Source: Cadophora sp. MPI-SDFR-AT-0126 (taxonomy: Eukaryota; Ascomycota; Leotiomycetes; Helotiales; Ploettnerulaceae). From it: 64,000 nucleotides of DNA. The notes under the pieces are model-generated. The model worked only from the letters and a program-made list of their open reading frames with translations. It ran no database searches and was not told the origin of the DNA. Location: positions 1,550,001 through 1,614,000 of the forward strand of contig JAGMVK010000002.1 of NCBI GenBank assembly GCA_020747065.1, read 5' to 3'. Position numbers and translations under genes: made by a program. Of the stretch, positions 21,453 through 32,210 are shown piece after piece (the stretch's first letter is position 1; each line of letters starts with the position of its first letter).

Positions 21453-22313
21453 TCAGAGAGTCGCAACCTCTTCTCTCCATCCCCATCCAGTAATGTCTGT
21501 ATCTTCAAGCCTCCGCATACCTGCGCTCTCGCAGATTCTCATCACGATATCTCTCACGGCCCTGACTTCTTCAAGCGTTGCTCCACCATTTTGAGCGCCT
21601 CTCAAGTGGCCTTTCAGTTGCGGATTTACCTATTCTAATATCAATATCACTCCCCAGTCGTCAGCAGCAACATACATCTTGGGGTATTAGTGCTGCGATT
21701 AGCACGTAGCTTGTTTCTGGCCCATTCAAAATGCTTGTATTGCTCAAGATGTGTCCGTACATCAGACGAGCAATGAGGCCCAGATCTTCGGCACCGGATG
21801 TATCCATCTGATTCATCACCCGTTTTGCTACCTTCCCATAGATTTTCTCGAAAAAATTCTGTCCCCGCTCTAATATTCTTGTAGGATCAATATCGTACAT
21901 GTCAGATTTCCGCCCCGTTGGTGGCTCTTGCTCCACTACATCAGCCTGAAAGTCGGGAGCTGCGACGTCTTTCAGAGCAAGAAGGGCATTGATTGTCTGC
22001 ATGCGTTAGAACAGAATCAACTGGTTGTGGACTGATATACCTTTGGTACTCCGCCGACCGAACTGGCTTTCAGCAATGCTTCGCGGGTTCTCCTAGCAAT
22101 CAATACCTGTTGGGCATGGTCTACAGGTGCCCGATCAAGGTCGTGTTCAAGGGCATGCTTGAAAACAACTTGGATTTCATCCGGCCGATTAAGTATGGTA
22201 AGTGTAGTAGCGGCAATATAGTACCATGTCTGGTCTGGTACATGAGGATGAGTCTGCATGTACTTTAGAAGAGATGGTGTTATGATGGAGGAGAATGACC
22301 GAGGAGCTGCCAT
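21453..22313 (-). CDS. AhpD/carboxymuconolactone decarboxylase-like protein
   Basis: Three exons on the minus strand (22313-22041, 21996-21676, 21629-21453) give 256 residues, all junctions in phase 0. The introns are 44 nt (21997-22040) and 46 nt (21630-21675). The chain reads SSIITPSLLKYMQTHPHVP, TWYYIAATTLTILNRPDEI, TINALLALK, GQNFFEKIYGKVAKRVM, then DLGLIARLMYGHILSNT. It ends VNPQLKGHLRGAQNGGATLEEV and RICESAGM with a GWGWREEVATL tail. This is the pattern of fungal AhpD-like proteins of the carboxymuconolactone decarboxylase superfamily. No CxxC redox pair is visible in the usual place, so peroxidase activity is doubtful. The substrate is unknown. It is divergent to Hrd1 across 472 bases. 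Confidence 0.82.
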
Positions 22314-22785
22314 GGCAACTGCTTAAATTCTAGTTGAGCTGTCTATCTACGTCGTTGGCAAAAGAGGGAGCTCGAGGATGAGTGAGCGAGTGAAAATTTG
22401 CTAGTTAAATATCCGCTAATCCCTCAAGATATCCAGGAGGATTATTGACCTTAATTGTCCGAAGTATTCTGACCGTTTTCCTGTCGCCGATCTGGCTGAA
22501 CCGACGATGGAGCCAAAAAGTGGCTCCCACACAAAGCTAGCGTCGGCAACAACCAGTGTGGCGCTCTGCCGGTGTGGCTGAATTGCTGGTTGTTCCGTCC
22601 CGGCGGCGCAAGAGAGCTTCACAGTAATCGTTCGCAGAGCTAACGTGTTATCAACGACTTGATTGTAACCTTCGTCCTAACGTTCATCCACAACTCAGAA
22701 TTAAAGCAAAAGTATGGGCACTTAACCTTTGGATGCGGCAAGGTCTTCTACCCTTTGGATCTAGGCTGAGAGAACAACGAACAAG
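22314..22785. promoter_or_regulatory. Divergent promoter region, AhpD-like / Hrd1
   Basis: This 472-base spacer lies between two divergent ATGs. No specific element could be assigned with confidence. Confidence 0.4.
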
Positions 22786-25541
22786 ATGGGACGGCTCGTT
22801 TGGTATGCTGGAGTAAGCATCTTTGGAGCTCTAACGACATATCCAGATCAAGTGGCTGATGGATACAGGTCTCTACGGCTCTCGCGGGAGGTGTCATATT
22901 TTCTGCCTTCAACCAGCGGGCGAATTTCTATTCAGCATGTGTTTACATGGCGCAAAGCAACTTGTGCTTGATGGTACGCATAAAGGTCGAATGTCCCTTC
23001 CAAATAGCACAAATTTGACTTGCCTGGCAGATCTTGATCAACCTGATTCTTTTCATCTACGGATCTTTCATGTATGGACTACAGAGACTCTGTTATGGAG
23101 CACTTCGGCCCATTGAAATCGAACAGCTATACGAGAAGTCCTGGTTCGCAATAACAGAGACATGTCTGGCTATGACCATATTCAGAGAGGAAGTGGGCGC
23201 ATGGTTCCTGGTGATGTTTGTTGCCCTCTTGACTGGAAAGGTATGGGGGTGGATTGGAGATGGGAGAGTGGAGATTCTCGAACAGCAACCACCTGCGAAT
23301 CCGCGCCTTTTCCATTTTCGACTCTCCCTATCCTTGTGCATGTCGGTGTTATATGACCTTTGGCTTATGAAGTACACCATCAATACCGTTATTCAGCAAG
23401 CGCGGCCGAATATGATGGTGATGTTCCTTTTTGAATTTGCCATCCTCACCACATCATCACTTGCGACAGCATTGCGATACGGTATATCCTTGGCGGAGGC
23501 AAAGGTGGTTCAGCAACAAACCCAAGAACGACTCGTCGAGCGAAGAAGGGAGGTCAGAGAGGAGAGGGCTGAGATGATTCGTCAAAGAGAAGCCGCACCA
23601 GCCGCAGATGAGGGAAACGCTGACACAGCTGAGCCAAGTGCGCCTTTGCCTTCAGAAGACGATGTGGATGAAATGGACATTGAAGTTCCTGGATGGGAGG
23701 CAAAAGGACAGTGGGTCCTGACACTAGACTTGATCACTGGTTAGTATCCGTAGTCTCAGTTGTTAATTCCTGCTGACTTTCTAGACTTTGTGAAATTGTG
23801 CATCTATGTTTCGTTCTTCGTCATTCTACTCATGTTCTACGGTCTTCCTATCCACATCATGCGTGATCTCTTTCTTACGACACGCTCATTCACAAAACGT
23901 CTGGGGGCTTTTGTGAAATATCGCAAAGCCACGCAGGACATGAACGCAAGATACGGGGATGCTACTGTGGAGGATATCCAACGAGAAGATACTTGTATCA
24001 TCTGCAGAGAAGAAATGCGGCCCTGGTCTGTCACAAATCCAGAGGCCCCCCCTGCAGTACCCGGAGAGGTACCTCCGGCAAGACCTGCTGCTACCATTAA
24101 TGAGCGAACTCGACCTAAGAAGCTGCCCTGTGGCCATATCCTGCATCTTGGTTGTCTCAAGAGCTGGCTTGAGCGGCAGCAGGTCTGTCCAACATGTCGA
24201 CGACCCGTTATTGATTCCACAGGAGCTCAACCCGCACGTGGCGCTGCGAATAATGACAACGCTGCTGCTCAAGGAGCACAACCTGCTCCTGGTCAACAAG
24301 ATGGTGCCGGAGCACCACCTCCAGCAGCTGCCCGACCTCAGCGTAGGATGCGGATGCTCAACCTTGGACCTTTGAGAGTTGGGTTCGGTCAAGCCAATCT
24401 CCAGGATTTTGCGCAAGGTCTCGCTGGGCAGCAACAACGACAAGAGAACGGGGCGGCTGGAGCCGGAAATGCGAGGATTTATGGTTTGGAACTGGGATTT
24501 CCCCGTCGAGCGCAACCGCAAGCCCACGCTGGAGCACACGTAAATCCGCCTGGGACAGGCCCCATCCAGGATCAGCTTCAACAGCTTGAGCAGCAAATCG
24601 TGGCAGAGATTCGAGCTCTACAAGTAACACAGCAAGAGCTACACTTAGTGCAGCTCTTACAGGTAGAGCTTGCCAGGCTGCGACTGATACAAACTGGAGG
24701 GGCAGATCCATTAGCAGCAAACTTCCAGATGCCACAATTACCTCAACTGCCACAACTTCCACTTCCACAAATAGCACCGTTGGGAAATGGTAGATTTCCC
24801 TCGCAGTACGCCACCCCCCAGTTGGCAAGACATATAGCGCGACCAAACACAGCCGCCATACCTTCAGGCAGTGCCGACCTCCCACCTGGCGTAACAATCC
24901 CAGAAGGATGGTCTCTTCTCCCGTTGGAAAGACTGGATGGTGGCGCCGCCGTTCCGCAATCAACAAGTATGGCAGCGTCAGGACCTGCAGCAAACATCGA
25001 CTTGGCCCCCACAGCCACCACGCAAAGTGGCATCAGCCCTACAGTGGATACTTCTAATAATACTCTGACACCCACGCCGACAATAAACCCCGAACGTCAC
25101 TCACAAGCTTCGTCTGTTGATTCGTCTGACACGAACGCCATCCACACTCCGCCATCCATAGCAGCTGACCAATCCAGCATTGCAGGGCCGAATACTTCAA
25201 CACAAAGTACCGCCACAACTTCTAGCAACACAAGGGAATCCATCGCAGCACCAGAGGGTGTTGCAAACACAAATGTCTTGCCCAATTGGGGCTCGAGTCA
25301 ACTATTTATGGCATCAAGTTCTTTGACCAATCCGATCAATAATGTGGGAGAACCTTCCTCCAGAGCTTCGGCAGCACAAGCCCCCACAATGGTTGATGAA
25401 CAAGGTAGTACGGGTCCTCCCACAGCTGTGGAGGGGTCATCTGCAGCGCAATATACCCATGGAGAGGAGCGCAGGAAGGAAAAGGGGAAGGCGAAAGCTG
25501 CTACCGTAGAGGATACCGTTGACGAGGCAGAAGGAGCTTAA
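22786..25541 (+). CDS. hrd1: Hrd1 RING-H2 E3 ubiquitin ligase (ERAD)
   Basis: Four exons (22786-22812, 22869-22973, 23031-23739, 23785-25541) encode 865 residues. Exon 1 codes for only nine residues (MGRLVWYAG). The N-terminal half carries the membrane helices, including [44 protein letters not shown] and [22 protein letters not shown]. The RING-H2 domain lies at about residues 350-415: CIICREEM, then [23 protein letters not shown], with a long proline-rich insertion after the first cysteine pairs. The remaining 450 residues are Gln/Ala/Ser/Thr-rich and disordered. Hrd1 is the ER-membrane ligase that retrotranslocates and ubiquitinates misfolded proteins with Hrd3/Der1 partners. All conserved RING cysteines and histidines are present. 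The gene is expected to respond to ER stress in fungi, but no element was identified here. Confidence 0.93.
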
Positions 25542-26984
25542 GCCAAGGCAGACAGATACATAGTTTCGTTGTATTATTGATAGTGCATTCTTGACGGCGC
25601 ATGGGGGTTAGGAAGGACGATCAGACTCGTTATTGATGTAACCTGAAACAAAGTTGAGAAGCGAATCACATGCTCGCCCTCGTACAAGCTCACTGTCTAT
25701 ATGGTGATTACTTCGGAACAGTGTTCATGGTGACGTTAAACCTAGCGGTCAGCACTAAGTCGGCTTTATCTTTATTGGTGTCACACCCCCTCTCACTTGG
25801 CTCGTATTACTGTCGTTCATACATGGCAACGTGTTAATCGCAATAATAAAAAGGATTGCCCTTGATATTTGGCCTGCGGATGATTTGTTCTCAAGTTGGA
25901 TGATATCGTTGACATACAACTACTTGTTGTCAAGAATTTAGGAGACACTGATGGCCGCAATCGTTGAAACGATAATTGCGAATCAAGTGACAGCCTCCAT
26001 TCTGGACTGCATCTGACGAAATCATCCGAGCACGAAGCTTTCGATTTGGGTTCCTAGGCGACGAAGGCAGCAGCCCAAGGCGCCATTCAACTTGTGTCAT
26101 TCGAGTACTTGTCCGCATTCCCTCTGATACGAGGGCCGTGTTGTCCTCGCCTCAGCAGTACGTTGATTTGATTGCTGGCTTTCATAAATACGAATTTTCT
26201 CCTTATTGCTTCCAATGAGCTGGACTCTTCATCTCGATCACTCAGAACTATCCCAAATACCTTGCGAAACATCTCACGCAAAGCTTGTAGTTGGTCAAAG
26301 TAAGAAGTGAGACTGTGATATCTAAGTTGCTGCAAGTTACTTGGCGAATGATGACGAACGAGTGCAGGTATCATATCAACATTCCAGAATTTGCGGTTTG
26401 TTTTCTGGTGGCTATCGTTGAAGCCTCCCTCCTCGAGGTTTCCACCATGATAAGGAACACATTGTTCCGCATGCCAACGACGTCGGGAAGAATTCGAGTA
26501 TTTTCATGGTTAAAGTGGCCTAGTTGTATGATAATGCGGATCAGATTGGAGATTCGCTTGTCAAATTGTCTCTGCACATGTAACTGAGAGACAGGAGATG
26601 GTGGTCGTCCGTGTCTTCTCACAGATAGTCTTCCGAACTGGCTTGGGTCAAGTTGATAAAGAGCCCCGGTCTAGCTTTCGAGAGACAGCTGCAGTTATCG
26701 ATCTAAATACGAAGCTGTTAGTGGTCTCCAATAGATGTTAGATGCTTCACGATAAGGGGCTGAACGGTCGGAAAGTGTAAATTCATTGCTGGGAGAAATG
26801 TTTACACAGCCATTCCAAGAAGGGGGGGGGATGAAGAAGAACACGGTCCAATTTGGTGATAGAGATTTAAGACACGACCAGGCATGGCGCAGGACACAGG
26901 AAAGGGCAAACAGAACTGGATGACGCTTACTCTTACCAACTTTTTCACACATCAGTGACATACAATGAACACGCCGCAGACCTC
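25542..26984. other. Intergenic and possible 3' remains of helicase pseudogene
   Basis: Minus-strand fragments 26374-26087 (QLQALREMFRKVFGIVL, SSSLEAIRRKFVFMK) and 26118-25930 look faintly protein-like but are separated by stops. They may be the eroded C-terminal part of the helicase gene that starts upstream on the minus strand. No intact gene is present. Confidence 0.35.
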
Positions 26985-27936
26985 TCATACTTTTTGCGAG
27001 TCCCGTAGAGCCCATTTATCCACGTCACCGCGAACATTGGTCAATTCTTGATCCGACATCTCTGTCGCTCTCACAGATTCGTAAGGATCATCTGACAATT
27101 CTTCCTGGATATCCGAAACGCAGCTTTCGGCCAGGTTATTTCTGTTAGTCAATGGAAGGCTGGTTGTAGCTCCTCCATTTTCAATGTCCAGAAGTTTCTC
27201 GATCAATCGGGCTGTGATATACTGCTGATTGACCTCTGCCTAAAGTTGATGTCACGTATCGAAAGGACACTTACCAACGACCTGAAAGCCGTCTTGATCG
27301 ATGCTTTTGAACTGGGTTTGTAATTCGGTGTATGTCGCAGCCAGGTGAAATTGCACGGTGGCCCAACTCGGCCGTTCTTGTGTTGCGTATAAATTCAAAC
27401 TTTCACGTGATGCCTTTTGCTCTTCGGGCTCTTTGTAAGTCTTGCCGCACACATAGCCCCCCATCTTGGCCTTGTGGTCCAATCTAGCAAGCCCTCGAGG
27501 ATTCTTGCCCTTCAGGCACGATGATTTGCTCTGAACTCCGATGCGGACGATCTTCTTTACGCCAGCATCTAGAAGGTACCCCAGAAATTGGTCTAGTGCA
27601 TAGTTTGTGTAGCAACTCAGCACAGTCGGTTTGCTTCACATCTCGTCAGGAGGAGGGAGGAGGATGTCTTGCACAACGATGATTGGGCCCAGGTGGGCGT
27701 TGCTTGAAGATGAAAGCAGGACCCTCGTCAAATTTCCCCCTAGATACGACTTCCTGATTCCGGGGTGCCTGGATCTGGACGAACTCGTGGCTCAATGCTG
27801 ACAGCAAAGCTTCGCATTGTCCTAGGTCAATTATTGTATGAGCTTCGAATTCATCGGGAAGACTGTCGTTTGGCGAGGAATTCTGCATCGGGTAAATCAG
27901 CATATCGTCAGCACCTTCCCTGCGTTTCGTTGTCAA
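26985..27936 (-). pseudogene. Decayed NFX1/Hrr1-type SF1 helicase
   Basis: On the minus strand the frame reads IIDLGQCEALLSALSHEFVQIQ, where family members continue GPPGTGKS. Here the frame shifts; in the next frame the sequence continues HPGIRKSYLG and then RVLLSSSSNAHLGPIIVV. The sequence then meets a TGA before SCYTNYALDQFL and VKKIVRIGVQSKSSCLKGKN resume in another frame. That block ends at a TGA after CPFDT, where a tryptophan is usual. A further stop-free block (26985-27206) ends in VDKWALRDSQKV. The order matches fungal DNA2/NAM7-type helicases with NF-X1 fingers, related to the RNA-silencing helicase Hrr1 and to ZNFX1. The Walker A glycines and threonine are replaced and the frame is broken, so the product cannot be an active ATPase. 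Several changes are C-to-T or G-to-A type, compatible with repeat-induced point mutation but not proof of it. Confidence 0.65.
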
Positions 27937-29916
27937 GGAAAATCTGAAATCCGGGCTTTGGGCATACGTGTGCGAGGAGTTAGTATATTAAATAAATATT
28001 CCAGCCCATCAGGTAAAATCCATTGACGGAGTGGTAGCGGGCAAATATGATACATATCCTGGGGACTTGTCCGGAAGAGGAATGAATGTGCAAAGTATAC
28101 CACCAGGAAGTTCTATCAAGATCACACACGAGCTCTAACAGATAGCCGAACGACTGTACCCACGTCTCCTTAGCAGTCACGGTGAAAAAGACCAACGCGC
28201 TTTTACCACCCTCAACTGAGAGCAAAAAGAGTCAGACGCCTTCTTCAATCTGATTGGAGTCTTCCCGCCAGCTGCGTCTTTTTTCTTTTGAACTTCCTAC
28301 AGGCTGCTATTGGATGATATTTGGGACAGCTGGTCCCCAGCAGTCGGCGATATTCGAACCATAGGTTGCGAATCCGAGTTTTGGGATAGACGCAAGCCCG
28401 AATATTGCGAATACTGAGCTATGGACGTTCAAAGAGCGAAATATCCTGCTCTGTTGCGAGAATAAGTCCACCCAGAGCTTCCTTCGCTTCTCCAGGGCGC
28501 AGGAGGCGGAATGGACTATTGATATGTCGCTGTGCTTGCTCATTGACGAAATGAAGTATGTCCAAGGTTGTCGAGAGTCAGTAAACGGGATTTGTGTTGC
28601 GGATATCTTCCTCTGTTGTTGAGATGATCTTGATTTTAGAAATGGCTGCCTTATTATTGTTATGCCTGCCCAGAGAGGATCAATTGCCTCGGGAAAGTCG
28701 ATGTGACCACGCCCCGTGGTTAACACAAAATTTGGGCTCATCCTTGTAAAAAAGAATCCGAGATCGTGCAATGATTCTGCAAAGGTCTGCAACTTTGTTG
28801 CAAAAGTAACGAAATCTTGTCGAGCGTCTGTCAGCATCGAAAGCGTCCATTATGTCGTCAATCGAGCTGAGTGTTCGCGAAGATCGTCGTTGAACGAGGC
28901 CCGTTTCTCTCACCTAGTAATTCATGGTTGGCTCTGAGAAGAGCAACCAGGGTTCGTTGAAGATCTCCAGTGGGATCGGAGGCGGTGTTGAGATACTGGT
29001 CTATCTTTCTACCGCAAAACTCACGAGAAAGGAACTAGCACGGGGGCCGTGATAGCCACCAATGCAATGGAAAATGCCTCTAATTCCAGTATCGGCAGTG
29101 AGGCAGTCCAGGCGGGCTTGGTGTGTGATATGACAAGGATAAAATGAAAGTCCTGCCAGTCTGACAAAGATTGAAGATCCGCCGATATCTGTCTGCATAC
29201 CAATGAGACTTTGATGTGATCTCGTCCGTAGTGTTCATCGAAGTCCAGTCGAAGATCATTTGCTGCTTCTCTCTCTCATCTCCGTGGCATTGCTGTCCAC
29301 CATGATGTTCAGACTTGTAGATTCGAATGATCGCTCCAGTTGGCCGGGAGGAGTTGTTGCTTGGAATCCACCTTTCTCCCAAGGATCAAAGACACATTCC
29401 CATGGAGATGAAACGAACACTCATGGGAGAGAGTACCCAAGGTTCATGGGAAGCTACACCAGGCGTTTGCATGAGCTGTCAACACTCGCATGTTTGATAC
29501 ACACCCAAATTAAAATGGTGCAGCTGCCACGGCATTCAAAGAAGCTTTTGAGACAAAGGACTTGAGAGAGTCAAACATTGTAATACTTATGCCCCCACTA
29601 GTATCTTGAGACTATCGAAAGAGCCATTTTTCGCGAATCGAGACGTCAAGGATGTTCTCTTGGAACAAGCGGAACTTGAACATACAGGAAGCCACAGGGA
29701 ATGGTAGACATTTGATCCGGATATGCAAATGTAGTCAAGAGATTGAAACAAAGTCTGGAAGCAGATGAACTCGACATATTAGTCTGGGAGAATCTTCCTT
29801 TCACTTTCAACAGAATCATGCAGTTGCTATGGCTCATGTGGAATGAGTATGAATAGTTGGAGATGTTCATAATCCCCAATAGTTCGCTACAAGAGCTAAA
29901 CTGTGTCTTGCAGGAG
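27937..29916. other. Degraded coding-like remnants, minus strand
   Basis: Several minus-strand fragments are interrupted by stops: 28837-28307, 28913-28680 and 29933-29646 (ending PDQMSTIPCGFLYVQVPLVP). They sit upstream of the helicase core and may be its N-terminal remains. Alternatively, the fragment 29933-29646 may be an out-of-frame tail of the neighbouring F-box-like gene. No intact gene could be assembled. Confidence 0.35.
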
Positions 29917-30849
29917 TCATGTCTGAGCCTCATGAGTGAAGAAGAAACCTTCCATCTCCAGCTGGAAGTCTGCGAGTTCTGCGAGCAGGACCTTTGTTGT
30001 AATCAGGGTCATCATGCTTGATGAAGTGCTGTCATCCGGACCTGCAGGTGAGCAGAGAATGGCAATCTCGGGAATGAAACTCAGCAGTTCCGGGCCGCTA
30101 CATGCGAAGTTCGAGTTCGAAGTAACATGCGAGCGTGATACATCGCCGTAAAATTTCATCCTCTCAAAGCATTGGAGTGTCGACCAACGGAATTTCCTGA
30201 TGAAAAATGGTTGATCATGTGAAATCGCTATTCATCTATTAGCTTACAGTATCTGAGGAGGAGCACCCTCACCCACGGAGATTGATTCGAAATGTGTTTC
30301 CCCCGTAAAACACCGGGGTCAGTTCGTCATTGACGAGTTTGCAGGTTGTGAGAAGGGAGACTCCAGGATACCGGTAGCTACAATCTATCAGCACTTGGAA
30401 GTGTTAAGACCACAAGGTTGATGACTGCCTCAGCCATTTGATTTTCGCTTAACATACGACGGATCCTCACGGCGTGGTGGTGTTTCTCTGGGCAAGATCA
30501 GTAGCTCGCCAGGCTCATCTGAAAGGAGTTTATAGATCTAGAACCGGTCAGGGAACGTCCTACTCATCCAAGTGGTGATGCGAGGGCACGGTACCTTCAC
30601 ACGTAGTTCTACAGGCAGTTCCATGAAATTGAATCGACCTTTGGTCTTTACAGAATCGGTACTCGGAGGAGACATAGTGCTCCAAGAGAGACCGTCTCCT
30701 GCAGGAGGGGACGAAGATAGTATGATCTGTGGCAATATACAATCCGGTCTGGTGAATGATAGGCTACTGGTACCCCTCGACTGGCCTTGAATCGAGACCG
30801 AATTGAGCAAATTCGGGTCACGTGGGTTATGTGTTGCATCGAAGGTCAT
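29917..30849 (-). CDS. Small F-box-like (2EXR-like) protein
   Basis: Four exons on the minus strand (30849-30595, 30537-30458, 30377-30273, 30196-29917) encode 239 residues. The introns of 57, 80 and 76 nt each restore frame. The N-terminal 70 residues are disordered. The motif RFNFMELPVELRVKIYKLLL at about 71-90 resembles the start of fungal F-box-like/2EXR proteins. LLTTCKLVNDELTPVFYGGNTF at about 117-138 matches the typical second block (C+xxxxEaxpvfY..N.F). A third block reads FRWSTLQCFERMKFYGD. The last 70 residues continue to MEGFFFTHEAQT and stop. The following 29933-29646 overlaps in another frame and looks protein-like, so the gene could be truncated by a frameshift. A role in substrate selection for ubiquitination is only a family-level guess. 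Confidence 0.6.
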
Positions 30850-30973
30850 GGTCGACGGATTGAGGCGGCCGGGTGTGATGCAATGCAATGTCTGAAATGG
30901 ATATGTGACTTCTGGGACGATGTGCATGTGCATATGCCTGCCACTTGATGGCAGAGTGCGTGAGCTCGTATCA

Positions 30974-30999
30974 GTCGGTCGGTCGGTCGGTCGGTCGGT
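30974..30999. repeat. (GTCG)n microsatellite
   Basis: Six tandem tetranucleotide units in the upstream region of the F-box-like gene. Confidence 0.85.
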
Positions 31000-31174
31000 G
31001 CCAATGATTGCAAGATGCGGTGAGAGAAGTGAGGGGCACAGTACAAGTGAATCAGCTGCTGTGGAGTCAAGTCAACTCAAGTCAAGTCGCACGAGTCACA
31101 CGATACTGTTTGACTGCCGGTGATGGATGGCTTTGGGAAATAGATATGCAAGAAGACAGTTTGATGGCGGGGTA

Positions 31175-31176
<2 letters not shown>

Positions 31177-31206
<30 letters not shown>

Positions 31207-31213
31207 AGACGAG
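31177..31213. repeat. (GGACGA)n microsatellite
   Basis: About six hexanucleotide units with one A-for-G change. They are purine-rich on the plus strand. Confidence 0.85.
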
Positions 31214-31479
31214 GGACTGTGGACCGACGTGTGAAGCTGGGAGGGGATGTTGATAGGCGGGCTGGAGGTTTCGCTGGAGTGGCCAAGATACGCTAGGTCG
31301 ATATGAGATAACGAAGCGATGGTCTAGTCCAGGATAGGATAAGCGCTTTACCCCCTCAAGCCCGCAATATCTGAGCTTCGCTTCTCGCATCTCGCCCCCG
31401 CGCGTCATTAGTGGATCGATCCTAACTGACAATCAGTGGAGTGGAGTGGAGGAATGACATGACCATGAGGTTCAGGTTC

Positions 31480-31484
<5 letters not shown>

Positions 31485-31530
<46 letters not shown>

Positions 31531-31542
31531 CAGTAGTAGTAG
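31485..31542. repeat. (GTA)n trinucleotide microsatellite
   Basis: About 19 GTA units with one C interruption near 31531, upstream of glycogenin. It is the longest trinucleotide repeat in the window. Confidence 0.9.
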
Positions 31543-32210
31543 AAGGAGAAGTAGGAGGAGCAGGAGCAGGAGTAGTACTTTCTGCACGGAACAATCTACT
31601 TACCTACCTACCTAACATACCATACCTATGGATCGTCATTCCAGAATGAATGGTCCAGAGAGATTGGGGAATAAGAATTCATTCTTCGTGACGTCTTAAC
31701 TTACTCCCCAAGAAATTCGAGTCTGGGCCCTTCTTCCTCCACTCCAGCCTTCGAATCTTCATCCACTCCACTCCACTCCACTCTACTCCACGGCACGCGC
31801 GCGCACGAACGCATGCAATTTCATTCAAGCTTCCGTACTCCTTCCCTGTTTCCCCTCAGCACAGCACAGCACAGCACAGCAGAGCTCAACAGAGCACCGC
31901 CAGGAGTTTTATACTCTGCTCTATTGTTCTTCTATCCGTCCTCGTACTTCTACTCTACCCACGCTACTCCACCATCACCTGCAGCTATTTTAGCCGACTC
32001 GATTCCATCCGGAAGGCGTCAGTCAAGCTCTCGATCCTTGTCGTCGCTGCCCTGCCTGGCCTCTTCATATCTTCTACTCCTCCCAACCTCCACACCTCCA
32101 CACCTCCACACCTCCCCATCTAGATGTCTGTTTCTCGTCAGTAACAATTCTTGTTCCTGGCCAGCTTCAGAATCTCCTAGGAACCATCGCCCTACCGTAG
32201 AATAGAGGCA

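Larger units (their letters stand above)
30850..32210. promoter_or_regulatory. Divergent upstream region rich in microsatellites (F-box-like / glycogenin)
   Basis: The spacer holds (GTCG)n at 30974-30999, (GGACGA)n at 31177-31213, (GTA)n at 31485-31542, (AGCAC)n at 31859-31880 and (CTCCACAC)n at 32086-32115. An ATG-initiated frame at 31813-32205 ends five bases before the glycogenin ATG. It may be a leader ORF, but its sequence is low-complexity. Confidence 0.5.

Noticed and set aside
24358..24993. 211-codon minus-strand frame
   Set aside because: Shadow of the Hrd1 exon on the opposite strand.
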